Shown here one piece after another: positions 8,557-17,515 of a DNA stretch of 64,000 bases (within the stretch, counting starts at the first letter, position 1; each line of letters opens with the position of its first letter). The notes beneath the pieces are model-generated. The model made no database searches. It had not been told where the DNA came from and was given only the letters and a program-made list of their open reading frames with translations. Origin of the DNA: CBDFKF01 sp965248765. Lineage in GTDB: Bacteria; Pseudomonadota; Alphaproteobacteria; VGEJ01. The translations under genes and the position numbers were made by a program. The stretch lies in assembly GCA_965248765.1 (NCBI GenBank), contig CBDFKF010000004.1, positions 1,054,001 through 1,118,000 of the forward strand, in the 5' to 3' direction.

Positions 8557-8764
8557 CCAAACCCTCCATAGCCTGGAGAGCTTCTAAATCCGGACAGATC
8601 GTCTGGTACATAAACCGGACATATCGTGTGTTAGTGACACCGGCCCCATCTGTCCTTGACAGGAACCCTAAACCTCTGTAGTATAACAATGATACAGGAG
8701 TTAACTGCAATCCTACGTCACCGTCAGCGTACCAAGCTTCAACTAGCCCTGCGCCGGAGGTGGC

Positions 8765-9103
8765 ATGTCGTTACAGGAGAAGACTACGAGCAAATTTGGT
8801 GAATGGCGAAACCTTGTCATCGGCGTGGTGATTGGCTTGGTAGCAGGTCCAATCATCACTAGCTTTATTGGCTGGCAGGTCGGCTTCAGCACGATGGAAA
8901 AGCAGGTGAGCGCCGCCGTTATCGAGCAGCAGGCACTATTCTGCGCAGAACGGGTAATGGCAGACCCAGCCTATGCCACTTTCGATGGGCTCGAGTTCGG
9001 CGCGAAACGTGATCTTGTTACCCCGCATGCGCAGATGCCTGATCAGGACGCTGCTGCGGGCAGAGTTGTCAATCTCTGTCTCCGCAAACTCACAGAGGGA
9101 TAG
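8765..9103 (+). CDS. Putative single-span membrane protein, 112 aa
   Basis: Not recognised. A strong GGAGGTGGC precedes ATG at 8765. N-terminal hydrophilic stretch (MSLQEKTTSKFGEWRN), one hydrophobic segment at about residues 17-38 (LVIGVVIGLVAGPIITSFIG), then a soluble tail with two Cys (residues about 60 and 105). It lies just inside the ISNCY copy, with no obvious operon partner. Confidence 0.55.
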   Translation: MSLQEKTTSKFGEWRNLVIGVVIGLVAGPIITSFIGWQVGFSTMEKQVSAAVIEQQALFCAERVMADPAYATFDGLEFGAKRDLVTPHAQMPDQDAAAGRVVNLCLRKLTEG

Positions 9104-9213
9104 CCGGGCCCCGATCTTCGCTGCGATCCAGTCGGGCAGCCACACCTGCGCTAATGTGCCTGCTTTACGGTCCCGCGGCGATAGTCGTATGCGCTTTTTG
9201 AGAGGTGAGTCGG

Positions 9214-9345
9214 CTACGAGCCACTGGTTAGGAGCCCGCCAACCCCCACCAGCGCGATCAGCCCTAGCATCATGTAAAGTGCGCGTCGCTCGAAACTGCG
9301 AGCACGAGTGCGATGCTGTCTATGCCCTCGTTTACGCCGCCTCAT
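9214..9345 (-). CDS. Possible 43-aa basic membrane peptide
   Basis: Very basic N-terminus (MRRRKRGHRQHRTRARSFERR) followed by one hydrophobic segment (LYMMLGLIALVGVGGLL). The frame is open upstream to 9450, but the ATG at 9345 gives the compact form; only a weak GGTGA precedes it. The charge-then-membrane layout is plausible for a small inner-membrane protein, but nothing else supports it. Confidence 0.28.
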   Translation of the reverse strand: MRRRKRGHRQHRTRARSFERRALYMMLGLIALVGVGGLLTSGS

Positions 9346-9452
9346 TTCATCACCACGACGAGCAAAATACGCGTGGCAAGCGGAGGCGCCATGGCGGGCA
9401 ACACCGTTAGGCGCGACGCTCACCGTGGCTGCGTTGGCCCGAGAGGACATCG

Positions 9453-10061
9453 CTAAGTGCGACGCCTCTGCGCCACAAGCCCCAGCCCTGCGAGGCCGAA
9501 GGCGAAGAGGGCCAGAGTGGTGGGCTCGGGGATGGTGCTCGCTCGGAAAAGATAGACGCCAACGCCTGAAGTAGCGAAGCTCTTGGCAACCTCCCCGGTT
9601 TCCGCGGGGTCGTTACTAAAACTCCCGTTCGAACCGGCTATTTGGACTTCCGGGGCTCCCACAGTCGTGGCGCTGGCTTCGGCGAAACCTTGAGATTGGT
9701 CAAAGGATGCACAGAGGTTCGTGCACCCCAACAGCGAAATTAGCTGACTGGCTGAGGAGAACTGCGATGCCAAGAGGGTCCCCGTTAGGTCCGTGGCACC
9801 GGCGTTTGTGAACAGCGTTCCGACTTGGCTGGTGGTCGCGAGAACGAAGCCGCCAGCCAGGAACCCGCCGGCGCCCCCCTCCACCGCGGAGAAGGAGAGA
9901 CCGTCGGTGAGTGTCAGATCGAGCCAATCAAGGCCGGTGTTGGGGTCGCGCGTTAGGTTGAACCCATCGACGCCGGCGCCGAACGCCGGATCGTTAGCCT
10001 GAGTTAACGGCAACGCTTCCGTTGACGTTGGCGTCAGCACCGAGAGTGCTACAGCGCTCAC
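9453..10061 (-). CDS. PEP-CTERM sorting-domain protein
   Basis: 202 aa. The C-terminus has the complete exosortase signal: IPEPTTLALFAFGLAGLGLV then a basic tail QRRRT. The secreted part contains DPNTGLDWLDLTLTDGLSF and VLATTSQVGTLFTNAGATDL, as in many short PEP-CTERM exoproteins. It would be exported, processed by exosortase and displayed or released with exopolysaccharide. The only in-frame start is GTG at 10061, giving a hydrophobic but uncharged leader; a better leader (MIKCLTILFG) sits upstream in another frame, so a frameshift in the signal peptide is possible. No exosortase gene is in this window. Confidence 0.8.
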   Translation of the reverse strand: MSAVALSVLTPTSTEALPLTQANDPAFGAGVDGFNLTRDPNTGLDWLDLTLTDGLSFSAVEGGAGGFLAGGFVLATTSQVGTLFTNAGATDLTGTLLASQFSSASQLISLLGCTNLCASFDQSQGFAEASATTVGAPEVQIAGSNGSFSNDPAETGEVAKSFATSGVGVYLFRASTIPEPTTLALFAFGLAGLGLVAQRRRT

Positions 10062-10272
10062 AATAGCCGCAGCAAGGCCTAAGCTGACGTCCGAATAGGA
10101 TCGTGAGACACTTGATCATCGCGCACCTCTTCGGGCCTCGGGTGCTAGCCTATAACCCACATCCCAGAAGTCTGTGACCGCGCTCACAATTTCACGGGGC
10201 TATTGGTTAGGTTGGGCGCGCCGGCGCGGGTTTCGGCATGCGCCATCCCACGGGTTGCAGTACACTCGGCGG

Positions 10273-10590
10273 ATGCAACAGTTGGTTCACGAGGGCGAGG
10301 GGCGACCCTCGAACGTGGTCGTCGTCGGTTATCTTTTCATGAAATGCTTGCCGATGTTGATCTCTGCCGGCGCGATATACCTGGGATATGATCTTTTCTT
10401 GCTCGGCGTAACGGGCGAAGCCAGCCTGAGCATCGAGTCCGACACGGTGCAAGGACAACTGATCAACGCCGCGCCCGGGCTCTTCTTTGCTGTGGGCGGG
10501 CTGATTGCGCTGGTTGTCAGTATTGTGAAGGGCGTCAAGATCTCGATCGACGGCGGGAATAATCAGTTTTTTGGTGGCCCCAGTGGATAA
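10273..10590 (+). CDS. Putative two-span membrane protein, 105 aa
   Basis: Not recognised. Two hydrophobic segments, about residues 17-45 (VVVVGYLFMKCLPMLISAGA) and 70-92 (APGLFFAVGGLIALVVSIVK), separated by a polar loop, with a short glycine/asparagine-rich tail. ATG at 10273 chosen to give a short soluble N-terminus; the frame is open from 10174. No partner gene is evident. Confidence 0.5.
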   Translation: MQQLVHEGEGRPSNVVVVGYLFMKCLPMLISAGAIYLGYDLFLLGVTGEASLSIESDTVQGQLINAAPGLFFAVGGLIALVVSIVKGVKISIDGGNNQFFGGPSG

Positions 10591-10740
10591 CGTCGTTCGT
10601 GTAATTCCTGTGTAATCGCGCACGGATGTTCGCAGAACGTCCGAGCACGAGCGCGAAGATAGGCCGGCCGCTGATCTCGCTTAATCCTTTGGAATCCCGA
10701 CCCTATTGACCCGCCGAGAATGTTGCAGAACCTGGCACGC

Positions 10741-10790
10741 CTGGACTGAAAATCCGCGTGTCGGTGGTTCGAATCCGCCCCTGAGCACCA
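10741..10790 (+). other. tRNA-Phe 3' half, attachment-site remnant
   Basis: Carries an anticodon loop with GAA (CTGAAAA), a T-arm GGTTCGAATCC and an encoded CCA end, matching the 3' portion of tRNA-Phe. The 5' acceptor and D-arm are absent upstream, so it cannot fold as a tRNA. Tyrosine integrases commonly use the anticodon-to-3' part of tRNA genes as att sites, which leaves remnants of this kind. An integrase C-terminal fragment lies at 29233. Confidence 0.65.
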
Positions 10791-10833
10791 TTTCCTTCCC
10801 CTTCCCGGAAGTGAGCCGAGCCGCCTGCTGCCG

Positions 10834-11763
10834 ATGACGGTTTCCGAGGGCACACCGGCGGCGACGGCAGGCGACAAGACCCACGCGCATGCGTTGGCGC
10901 TGCTCATGACCGTCATCGTCTCGACGTCGTTTCCGCTCGGCAAGCTGATCACCCACGGCCTCGACCCGGCCGTCCTGATGTCCGTTCGCTTCGCGCTTGC
11001 AGCCGTGCTGTTCGCGCCGATCGTTGTGTGGCGCGAGGGGTTGAGCCTGCCGGCCCCGCGGGCAGCCCTCCGCTATCTCGCGCTGGGCGCGCCGCTCGCC
11101 TTCTTCTTTTGGTGCATGTTCGAGGCGCTCCGCCACACGAGCGCACTCAACACGAGCGCGCTGTTCACGACGGTGCCCGGTTTCTCCGCGTTGTTCGGCG
11201 CGCTGCTGATCGGCGAGCGCTTAGGCTTGCACCGACTCGCCGCGCTTGGCCTCGGCATGGTCGGCGCGGTCTGGATTGTCTTTCGGGGCGAGCCCGCGCG
11301 CCTCATCGCGCTCGAAATCACGATCGGCGATGGGATATTCCTCGCCGGCTGCGTCGCCTTCGGCGTGTATGGGGCGCTGATAAAACGCCTGCATCGCGAC
11401 GAGCCGGTCATGGTGCTGACCTTCTGGACTCTCGCGGCGGCGACGCTGTGGCTGGTGCTGGCGAGCAACGTCAAGCTGTGGCGCACGGATTGGGTGGAGG
11501 TCGAGGTCGTCGTGCTGGGCGGCATCGTGTATTTGGCCATCTTCCCGACGATCATCACCTTCTTCATCGCCCAATACGCGACACTTCGCCTCGGCCCGAC
11601 GCGGTTGATGGCCTACAGCTATCTCATTCCGGCCATGGTGCTGCTGATCGACCTCGCCTCGGGCACGGGCCTGCCACCGGCGATGACATTTCCGGGCATC
11701 GCGATCGTTCTGCTCGCGAGCGTCGTGGTGCAACGCGGCGCCATCCGCGAATTTCGATCGTAA
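10834..11763 (+). CDS. EamA/DMT-family metabolite transporter
   Basis: 309 aa with ten hydrophobic segments in two repeated EamA units, beginning about residue 20 (ALLMTVIVSTSFPLGKLI) and residue 168. Family features include FALAAVLFAPIVVWR near the second helix and ALRHTSALNTSALFTTVPGF in the fourth. Inner-membrane drug/metabolite exporter or importer; substrate unknown. A second family member lies at 49321. The next gene starts 77 bp downstream on the same strand. Confidence 0.88.
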   Translation: MTVSEGTPAATAGDKTHAHALALLMTVIVSTSFPLGKLITHGLDPAVLMSVRFALAAVLFAPIVVWREGLSLPAPRAALRYLALGAPLAFFFWCMFEALRHTSALNTSALFTTVPGFSALFGALLIGERLGLHRLAALGLGMVGAVWIVFRGEPARLIALEITIGDGIFLAGCVAFGVYGALIKRLHRDEPVMVLTFWTLAAATLWLVLASNVKLWRTDWVEVEVVVLGGIVYLAIFPTIITFFIAQYATLRLGPTRLMAYSYLIPAMVLLIDLASGTGLPPAMTFPGIAIVLLASVVVQRGAIREFRS

Positions 11764-11840
11764 TGACGCGCCTGCGTGCGCGACTCGGGCGTCGGCGCTG
11801 TTGGACAGCGGTAGGGCTCGCTCACTAGATTAATGCGGCG

Positions 11841-12791
11841 ATGTTACATGGCGGCAGGCGCTTCGCCGTGCGGGCCGGACTCGCCATCGGCGCCGTCCTC
11901 GCTCCGGCTTGGATCACCGGCCTCGCCCTGGCCGGCGAGGCAGAGACTCTTCGCTGGTTCTCCGATCCCGTCGCCGAGTACCTGGCCCTTGGCCCGCGCG
12001 ACGATGCGCGAAAAACAGCACTGGACTCCGTCCACGACCTGGTCGACGGCGCGAGCAAGCTGGTCATGGCTGAGGCGCCCCCCTGGCTCCGTCGCACGAC
12101 CCTGGACTGGAGCGTGCCGGAGACGGGTCGGCCCACGCTCAAGCTGTTCTCGGTCCAGCCGCTTGTGGGCGGCGGCATCGCGGGCCGGGCGCTCCTGTTC
12201 CAGGGACACGCCCTGAGCAAGGAGGCGAACACGCGCGGCCATCTCGGGCTGCGCTACCTGCGCTTCCTTGATGGCGATCGTTGGCGCCTCGGCGCCAATC
12301 TGTTCTACGACCACGAACGATCGGGCCCCTCGCAACACCAGCGCCTGAGCGTCGGCACCGAGGCGCGGGCGAGCTTCCTGGATGTGACTGCCAATTACTA
12401 CACGGCCCTCCTGCGCGCCGAGGCTGACGGTCCGCGCGCATTGTCGGGCTACGATCTCACGTTGGGCTGGCAGATCCCGCATCTCTCGTGGGCGCGGGTC
12501 GAGGCAATGGGCGAGGTGTGGCGGGCGCCGGACGGTGGGTTCCACCGGTTTGACCAGGCGATCGGCCTCACGCTCGATCCGTGGCCTTTCCTGCACGTGG
12601 CGGGCTCGATCGCCCGCGAGGTCGACGAGCGCCCCGACATCCGCCTGCGGCTTGAGCTTACGCTACCATTCGGGGTGCCGCCCGACGCGACAACGCGATC
12701 ACCACTGCTGACTGATGGGGGCCCCGCGGTACGCCAGGCGACCTCGCGGCCAAAAGCCCCGGCAGTTTGCACGGCAGAGTGCCTTTTTTGA
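11841..12791 (+). CDS. Inverse-autotransporter-like beta-barrel protein
   Basis: 316 aa. Likely signal peptide in residues 1-32 (VRAGLAIGAVLAPAWITGLA then ALAGEA). The middle resembles the inverse autotransporter (intimin/invasin) beta-domain: VQPLVGGGIAGRALLFQGHA, LGLRYLRFLDGDRWRLGANL, FYDHE, QRLSVGTEARASFLDV and TANYYTALL, in alternating hydrophobic strands. Intimins carry a long C-terminal passenger after the barrel; here only about 35 disordered residues follow, so it is barrel-only or truncated. Outer-membrane location inferred. Confidence 0.65.
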   Translation: MLHGGRRFAVRAGLAIGAVLAPAWITGLALAGEAETLRWFSDPVAEYLALGPRDDARKTALDSVHDLVDGASKLVMAEAPPWLRRTTLDWSVPETGRPTLKLFSVQPLVGGGIAGRALLFQGHALSKEANTRGHLGLRYLRFLDGDRWRLGANLFYDHERSGPSQHQRLSVGTEARASFLDVTANYYTALLRAEADGPRALSGYDLTLGWQIPHLSWARVEAMGEVWRAPDGGFHRFDQAIGLTLDPWPFLHVAGSIAREVDERPDIRLRLELTLPFGVPPDATTRSPLLTDGGPAVRQATSRPKAPAVCTAECLF

Positions 12792-12889
12792 CAGCCAGCG
12801 TAGGTTTTTCGGGTGGAGTGCACGGCGGTTGTAAAGAATTCTGACACCCTCAACCGCCGCCCCAACGGCGCGAAAACCGCAGAATTCGT

Positions 12890-12948
12890 GGGGTTGAGCA
12901 GTTTTGGCGGCTCAACCCCGTCCGTCGAGGTGTCAGAAAACTTGACAC
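12890..12948. promoter_or_regulatory. Two inverted repeats in the 12.8-13.0 kb gap
   Basis: At 12890-12919 GGGGTTGAG and CTCAACCCC flank a 12-base loop. At 12930-12948 GTGTCA-N7-TGACAC forms a symmetric site of operator type. A related TTCTGACACC occurs at 12839. They lie between the barrel gene and a small membrane ORF, and may be an operator and a transcript hairpin. No regulator is adjacent. Confidence 0.35.
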
Positions 12949-13027
12949 TCCCGCGAACGCAAAAATACCAAGTAGTTGAATTTCCACGAATTTCAACTGT
13001 GGCCCGGGAATTGCCTCACTTCACGAC

Positions 13028-13198
13028 ATGGAGCCAGGCGACACCAACACCGGGTCGCAAAAGGGCGCAGCTTCCGCCTGTATGCCGGCGAACTTTGTGG
13101 CGCCCTGGCCACGACGGCGATCCGTCCTGCTCATGGCTGCCGCGATCGTACTGGGCTGGGCCGGCATCGCTGTCCTTGGGTTTCTGATTGCCGGGTGA
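13028..13198 (+). CDS. Possible small membrane protein, 56 aa
   Basis: ATG to TGA in one frame, with a hydrophilic N-terminus (MEPGDTNTGSQKGAAS), a basic turn (WPRRRS) and a C-terminal hydrophobic helix (VLLMAAAIVLGWAGIAVLGF). No good ribosome site is visible. It stands 84 bp upstream of the M20 amidohydrolase gene on the same strand. The topology is like many overlooked small inner-membrane proteins. Confidence 0.38.
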   Translation: MEPGDTNTGSQKGAASACMPANFVAPWPRRRSVLLMAAAIVLGWAGIAVLGFLIAG

Positions 13199-13282
13199 CA
13201 GCGGGGCCTTCGGGCCTCCGATGTACGCGCCTCGGCACAGTTGCTATCGTCGCCAGATCGATGCGGTAGTGAGGGTCTCTCC

Positions 13283-14509
13283 ATGCCACGAATCAACGGC
13301 GAGCGGCTGATCGCCGACCTGCGCCGCTTGCGCGAATTTGGCGCCACCGGTAACGGCGTGGTCCGGCAGTCGTTTAGCCCGGTGGATCTCGAATCGCGCC
13401 AATGGCTCATTGGCCGCATGGAGGAGGCCGGACTTGTCGCGAAGATCGACGGGGTCGGGACCGTGATCGGCTGTTCTCGCAAGCCGGGCAAAGCGTTGTT
13501 GATCGGCTCCCACACCGATACCCAACCGCGCGGCGGCTGGCTCGACGGCGCCATGGGGGTGATGTACGGGCTCGAGGTCGCGCGCGCGCTCGGGGAGTCT
13601 GACGACACACGGGATCTCGCCGTCGATGTCGCGTCTTGGATCGACGAGGAGGGGACCTTCGTGAGCCTCTTCGGCAGTCGGATCTATTGCGGGCGCATCG
13701 CGCGTGAGGACGTCATTGAAGCCCGGAGCGCCGCCGGGCAGTCCCTCGGCGATGCGATCCGGAGCGCCAAGCTCGACCACCTACCGCCGGCCACCTACGA
13801 GCCGGGCCGTTACGCCGGATACCTGGAAGCCCATATCGAGCAAGGCGGTGTGCTGGAGCAGGAAGGCAAACGCATCGGCGTGGTGACGGCCATCGTCGGC
13901 ATCCGCACCTTCGAACTCCGCTTTAAAGGAGCCCAGAACCACGCCGGAACGACGCCCATGCCGATGCGCAAGGATGCGGGGATGGCGTTGATCAAGCTCG
14001 CCCATGCGATTGATGCCCGCTTCGCTGAGCTGGCCGGCGAACGCACCGTATGGACCATCGGCGATGTCGCGTTCGATCCTGGCGCGCACAGCATCGTCCC
14101 CGGTCGGGCGCGGATGTTCCTGCAGTTCCGCGACCCTGATGATGCGCTGCTCGACCGCTTCGAGACCGCGCTCCACGACATCGTGGCGAGGGCCGACGAG
14201 CGGGGCCCCGTGGGTATCGCGGTCGAAGAACATAGCCGCCTCATGCCCGCGCCCATGGATGCCGGGATGCAGGATCACTTGGCGGCGGCGGCCGAGCGCC
14301 ACGCCGACGGTCTTTGGATACGGATGCCGAGCGGTGCCGGCCATGACGCCCAGGTCCTGGCCGACGTGCTACCTGCGGCCATGTTGTTCGTGCCGAGCAT
14401 TGGCGGTGTGAGCCACGATTTCGCCGAGGATTCCAACGTGGACGACATTGTCCTCGGCTGCCAGGTGTTCGCCGATGCTGCCGCCACTATTCTGCGGCCG
14501 GCTGGGTAG
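13283..14509 (+). CDS. M20-family amidohydrolase (N-carbamoyl-amino-acid amidase type)
   Basis: 408 aa binuclear-metal hydrolase of the allantoate amidohydrolase / L-carbamoylase / ureidopropionase group, which releases ammonia and CO2 from N-carbamoyl compounds. Metal-ligand motifs in order: GSHTDTQ, GWLDGAMGV, DEEG, EAHIEQG and GGVSHDF. The dimerisation domain insert carries FKGAQNHAGTTPMPMRKDA. Start at 13283 gives the usual short N-terminus; an ATG or equivalent 14 codons earlier is less likely. It is followed after 39 bp by an SPL-like PLP gene, suggesting a two-gene operon. Confidence 0.9.
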   Translation: MPRINGERLIADLRRLREFGATGNGVVRQSFSPVDLESRQWLIGRMEEAGLVAKIDGVGTVIGCSRKPGKALLIGSHTDTQPRGGWLDGAMGVMYGLEVARALGESDDTRDLAVDVASWIDEEGTFVSLFGSRIYCGRIAREDVIEARSAAGQSLGDAIRSAKLDHLPPATYEPGRYAGYLEAHIEQGGVLEQEGKRIGVVTAIVGIRTFELRFKGAQNHAGTTPMPMRKDAGMALIKLAHAIDARFAELAGERTVWTIGDVAFDPGAHSIVPGRARMFLQFRDPDDALLDRFETALHDIVARADERGPVGIAVEEHSRLMPAPMDAGMQDHLAAAAERHADGLWIRMPSGAGHDAQVLADVLPAAMLFVPSIGGVSHDFAEDSNVDDIVLGCQVFADAAATILRPAG

Positions 14510-14548
14510 ATATCGCAGTCGGTCGGTCGAGCCAAAGGGAGGATGGCG

Positions 14549-15802
14549 ATGGCTGGAAAATTCCCCGCTAACGGACAGAGCTGGGACCGGGTGAAGGCGT
14601 TCATGGAGGAGGCCAAAGCGAGTGACCTCCCATGGTACGACCCGCACATGTTCCGGGGTGGCAGCTACTACGGGGGCACCGATGTGGCTGAAGTGGCGAA
14701 CCAGGCCTACCAGATGTACATCAACACCAACGCCTTGCTCGGCAACATGAGCTTTCCGAGCCTCGCGCGGTACGAGACCGAGCTTATTGCCGCCATTCTG
14801 GAGATGATGAACGCGCCGCAAGGCGCGGCCGGCAGTACCACGGCGGGCGGGACCGAAAGCATCCTGATGGCGGTCAAGACCGCGCGCGACTGGGCCCGCG
14901 TCAAGCGGCCCCAAACCACCCGGCCCGAGATCATCGTGCCCCGCGCAGCCCATCCGGCTTTCGACAAGAGCGGGTACGTGATGGACATCAAAACGGTGCG
15001 GGTTGAACGGAGCATCGATTATCGCGCGGATGTCGAAGCGATGGCCGCGGCCATCAACGACAACACCATCATGATTGCCGCCTCAGCGCCGTCCTATCCC
15101 TACGGCGTTACCGACCCTGTCGCCGAAATTGCGGCATTGGCCGCGGACCGTGGCCTGTGGTGTCACGTGGACGCGTGCCACGGCGGCTACACTCTTCCCT
15201 TCGCCCGGAAGCTGGGCTATGCCGTGCCCGACTACGACTTCGACGTGCCGGGGGTCACCTCGATCTCGATCGATGTCCACAAGCTCGGTTACTCGAACAA
15301 GGGTGTGGCTGCGCTTCTGTTTCGCGATTCGGCGCTCCAGCAATACCAACGGTTTACCTTCGGCGACTGGCCGGCGGGTATCTACGCGACCGCCAACTTG
15401 ACCGCCTCGCGCTCGGGCGGCGGCATCGCCTCGGCCTGGGCCGTTCTCCACTATCTCGGCGAGGAAGGGTATCTGCGTATCGCACGGGAGATCCTCGAAA
15501 CCCGCGGCCGGCTAATCGCCGGCATAAACGCGATCGACGGCCTTGAGGTTTTGGGGAGGCCAGACGCTTACCTGATTGCGTTTGGCTCCGATCAGGTGGA
15601 TGTCGCCGCCCTCGACGGCGCCATGACTGCCGACGGATGGCTGACCAAGCGCAACTTGGACCCGCCCGCGATCCACCTGTTCGTTGATCTCTCGCATGGA
15701 CCGATCGTTGATGAATACGTTGCGGCGTTGAAAGACGCCGTGCGACGGGTCAGAGCCGGCGAAGTCTCGGCTGTCGGCGAGGCGCCCGTATACGCGGTCT
15801 GA
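14549..15802 (+). CDS. SPL-like PLP-dependent lyase/decarboxylase, copy 1
   Basis: 417 aa, fold type I PLP enzyme of the group II decarboxylase family, most like bacterial sphingosine-1-phosphate-lyase relatives. Motifs: TTAGGTESILMA (phosphate binding), HVDACHGGYTLPF (aspartate contacting the PLP ring nitrogen) and ISIDVHKLGYSNKG with the Schiff-base Lys. Two ATGs exist; the second (14549) sits 6-7 bp after GGGAGG and is preferred. Paralogues at 23385 and 40087 share all three motifs. Its pairing with the M20 amidase suggests a role in breakdown of an amino compound; the true substrate is unknown. Confidence 0.85.
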   Translation: MAGKFPANGQSWDRVKAFMEEAKASDLPWYDPHMFRGGSYYGGTDVAEVANQAYQMYINTNALLGNMSFPSLARYETELIAAILEMMNAPQGAAGSTTAGGTESILMAVKTARDWARVKRPQTTRPEIIVPRAAHPAFDKSGYVMDIKTVRVERSIDYRADVEAMAAAINDNTIMIAASAPSYPYGVTDPVAEIAALAADRGLWCHVDACHGGYTLPFARKLGYAVPDYDFDVPGVTSISIDVHKLGYSNKGVAALLFRDSALQQYQRFTFGDWPAGIYATANLTASRSGGGIASAWAVLHYLGEEGYLRIAREILETRGRLIAGINAIDGLEVLGRPDAYLIAFGSDQVDVAALDGAMTADGWLTKRNLDPPAIHLFVDLSHGPIVDEYVAALKDAVRRVRAGEVSAVGEAPVYAV

Positions 15803-16106
15803 GGAACGGCCGGCACGATCAGCAAGTCGCCTACAAGGCGGCTCGACTTGATCGCCTCCACCGCCACTCTAATCCGGGATTCCCCAGATGGCTCTCCGCG
15901 GTTGCCAACGACGGTAACACTCCGGGCGCCCCAACACCAATCCGCCTCCAAACTGGCTTGGCAGGTCGTGATCGGGCCTTTATCGGGCTGATTGGGCGAT
16001 GCGAGACCGTGCCCAATGGTCATTTCACGTTCCGGGGGCGCGCCGTGGCATGGACAGCGCACACCCAGCCTGTCGATCGACCTCGATGCAGCAGGCTGGA
16101 ACGCCG
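15803..16106. other. No gene recognised
   Basis: 304 bp between the PLP enzyme and the IS1380 transposase. Reading frames run through it on both strands, but none has a start, ribosome site or family motif I recognise. It may hold the outer end of the IS1380 element and a decayed remnant. Confidence 0.4.
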
Positions 16107-17431
16107 TCATGGCGGTAGGGGGTCTGGTCGCAGATCATCAATCAGGCACAGGATGTTTGCGAACAGGCTTCTCGAGATTGCGACTTCGGCGAGTTGGAAC
16201 GTGATATAGCGACCGTGGCGCACGACTTTGGCGCCGATCTTGATTAGCTTTTCCCGAAGCGTCGTCAGCGACCAATGTTCCACCGCCTCGGGCAGCGCAA
16301 GCGTGCGCAGGAAGTTGCCCAGGTTGTAGGCGAGCGCGTGCAGCTGAAGGCGCACCTCGTTGTTGCGGAAGCCGTGGCAGGAAAGCCGTGTCCAGTTGAT
16401 GGCGTTCTTGCCCTCCTTGATGTGCTGCTCCGCCGTGCCGCGCCGATTGTAGAAGGCCACCACCCGCTCGGCAGGCCGGCTGAGATTGGTGACGATGAAC
16501 CCGACACGGGGAAACAGCTCGCCGGGATGCCACTCCACCTTGGCCACGACGCGGCGGGCCTTGTCCCAGCTCTTGGCCCGGTAGCCGAAGCTGGCGTAGT
16601 AGCGTCGTACATGATTAGGCGGACGGCCAACCGGTCGCGTGAGCAGGTGCGCGATGTATTCCCACAGCACTCGATTGGCAGGAAGGCGGATCGCATACAG
16701 GAAGCCCTCAGCCTCCAGGAACTCGTACACCTCCAGCGAGGCGAAGGCGGCATCGGCACGAAAGTAGCGCCGCAGCTTCCGTTTTCGGTATCTTTCAACG
16801 ACCGGCTCCAGCACCTCGCGCCAGCCATGGGCGCTATGCACGTTGCCGGGACGCAGGGCGCACCGTTCAAGATCGCCGAACTGGTTGAAGCAGAACAGCG
16901 GATGGTAACAGGAGCAGCCGAAATGGCCGTTGTAGGCGGTTCCTTCCTGTCCGCCATGGGTCGGGCTGACGCTGCTGTCCATGTCGAGGATGATCATCTT
17001 CGGCGGTCGGCGGTCGTGCACCCGGTCGATCCAAACGCCGGACAGGGCGGTCAATGCCGCCAGGTTATCATCCGTCGCCAGCCATTCCGTCTCGAACCTT
17101 CCCATCTGGCTGGTCGAGGCAGGCCCTTACGGTCCACGATGGCGCGCATGACGGGATCGTGCGACAGGCGCTGGGCATCGTTCACGTCCTCATAACCAGC
17201 AAGACGGCCGAACACTGATTGCCGAAGAAGTCCCACCAGGATATGTCGGGTGTTCTTGCCACGCCGCGTCTCCGACAGAACCTCTCCGCCCAGCTCGGTC
17301 AGCCCGAGAGCATCGTCGAGCTCGCGGTAGGGAAGAAGACCACCATCGGATGAGATGTCGCTGCCGTGGAATTCCAGCTTCAGGCGCCGGTCGAAATCGA
17401 CCCGAAGAGGCTCCAATTTTGCTTCACCCAT
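16107..17431 (-). pseudogene. IS1380-family transposase, frameshifted
   Basis: Two reverse frames together cover the protein. Residues 1-107 (17431 downward) contain DRRLKLEFHGSDISSDGGLL and DDALGLTEL; homology breaks after AIVDRKGL near 17105. The other frame resumes with STSQMGRFETEWLAT and runs to 16107, with the catalytic region (KMIILDMDSSVSPTHGGQEG, FYNRRGTAEQHIKEGKNAI). A small deletion at the junction explains the shift. IS1380 elements normally encode one ~440-aa transposase. Confidence 0.88.
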
Positions 17432-17515
17432 CGGGTACGCTATGACCGAGCCCCCAAAGTAGTGACAAGCTATTGATTCTTATATTAGAATCGGCGCCCA
17501 AGGTCAGTAAAACTG

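Larger units (their letters stand above)
7268..8640 (-). mobile_element. ISNCY-family insertion sequence, copy 1
   Basis: 1373 bp, matching 17516-18888 base for base at every position I compared, with divergence exactly outside these limits. Ends are imperfect inverted repeats opening TGTC (TGTCGAGAACAAACTGAATT at the left; TGTCACTAACACACGAT on the other strand at the right). It carries one transposase gene and a long hairpin downstream of it. Flanking bases (GGGCCGCC left, CGGCCCCA right) give no clear target duplication. Confidence 0.85.

Noticed and set aside
10681..11136. Reverse open frame containing GGFEPPTRGFSV
   Set aside because: A well-known artefact: the antisense translation of tRNA 3' ends gives this text. 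It supported the tRNA remnant call instead.
12813..13187. 124-codon open frame on the plus strand
   Set aside because: Crosses the inverted repeats, no ribosome site, irregular composition; the 56-aa frame inside it looks more protein-like.
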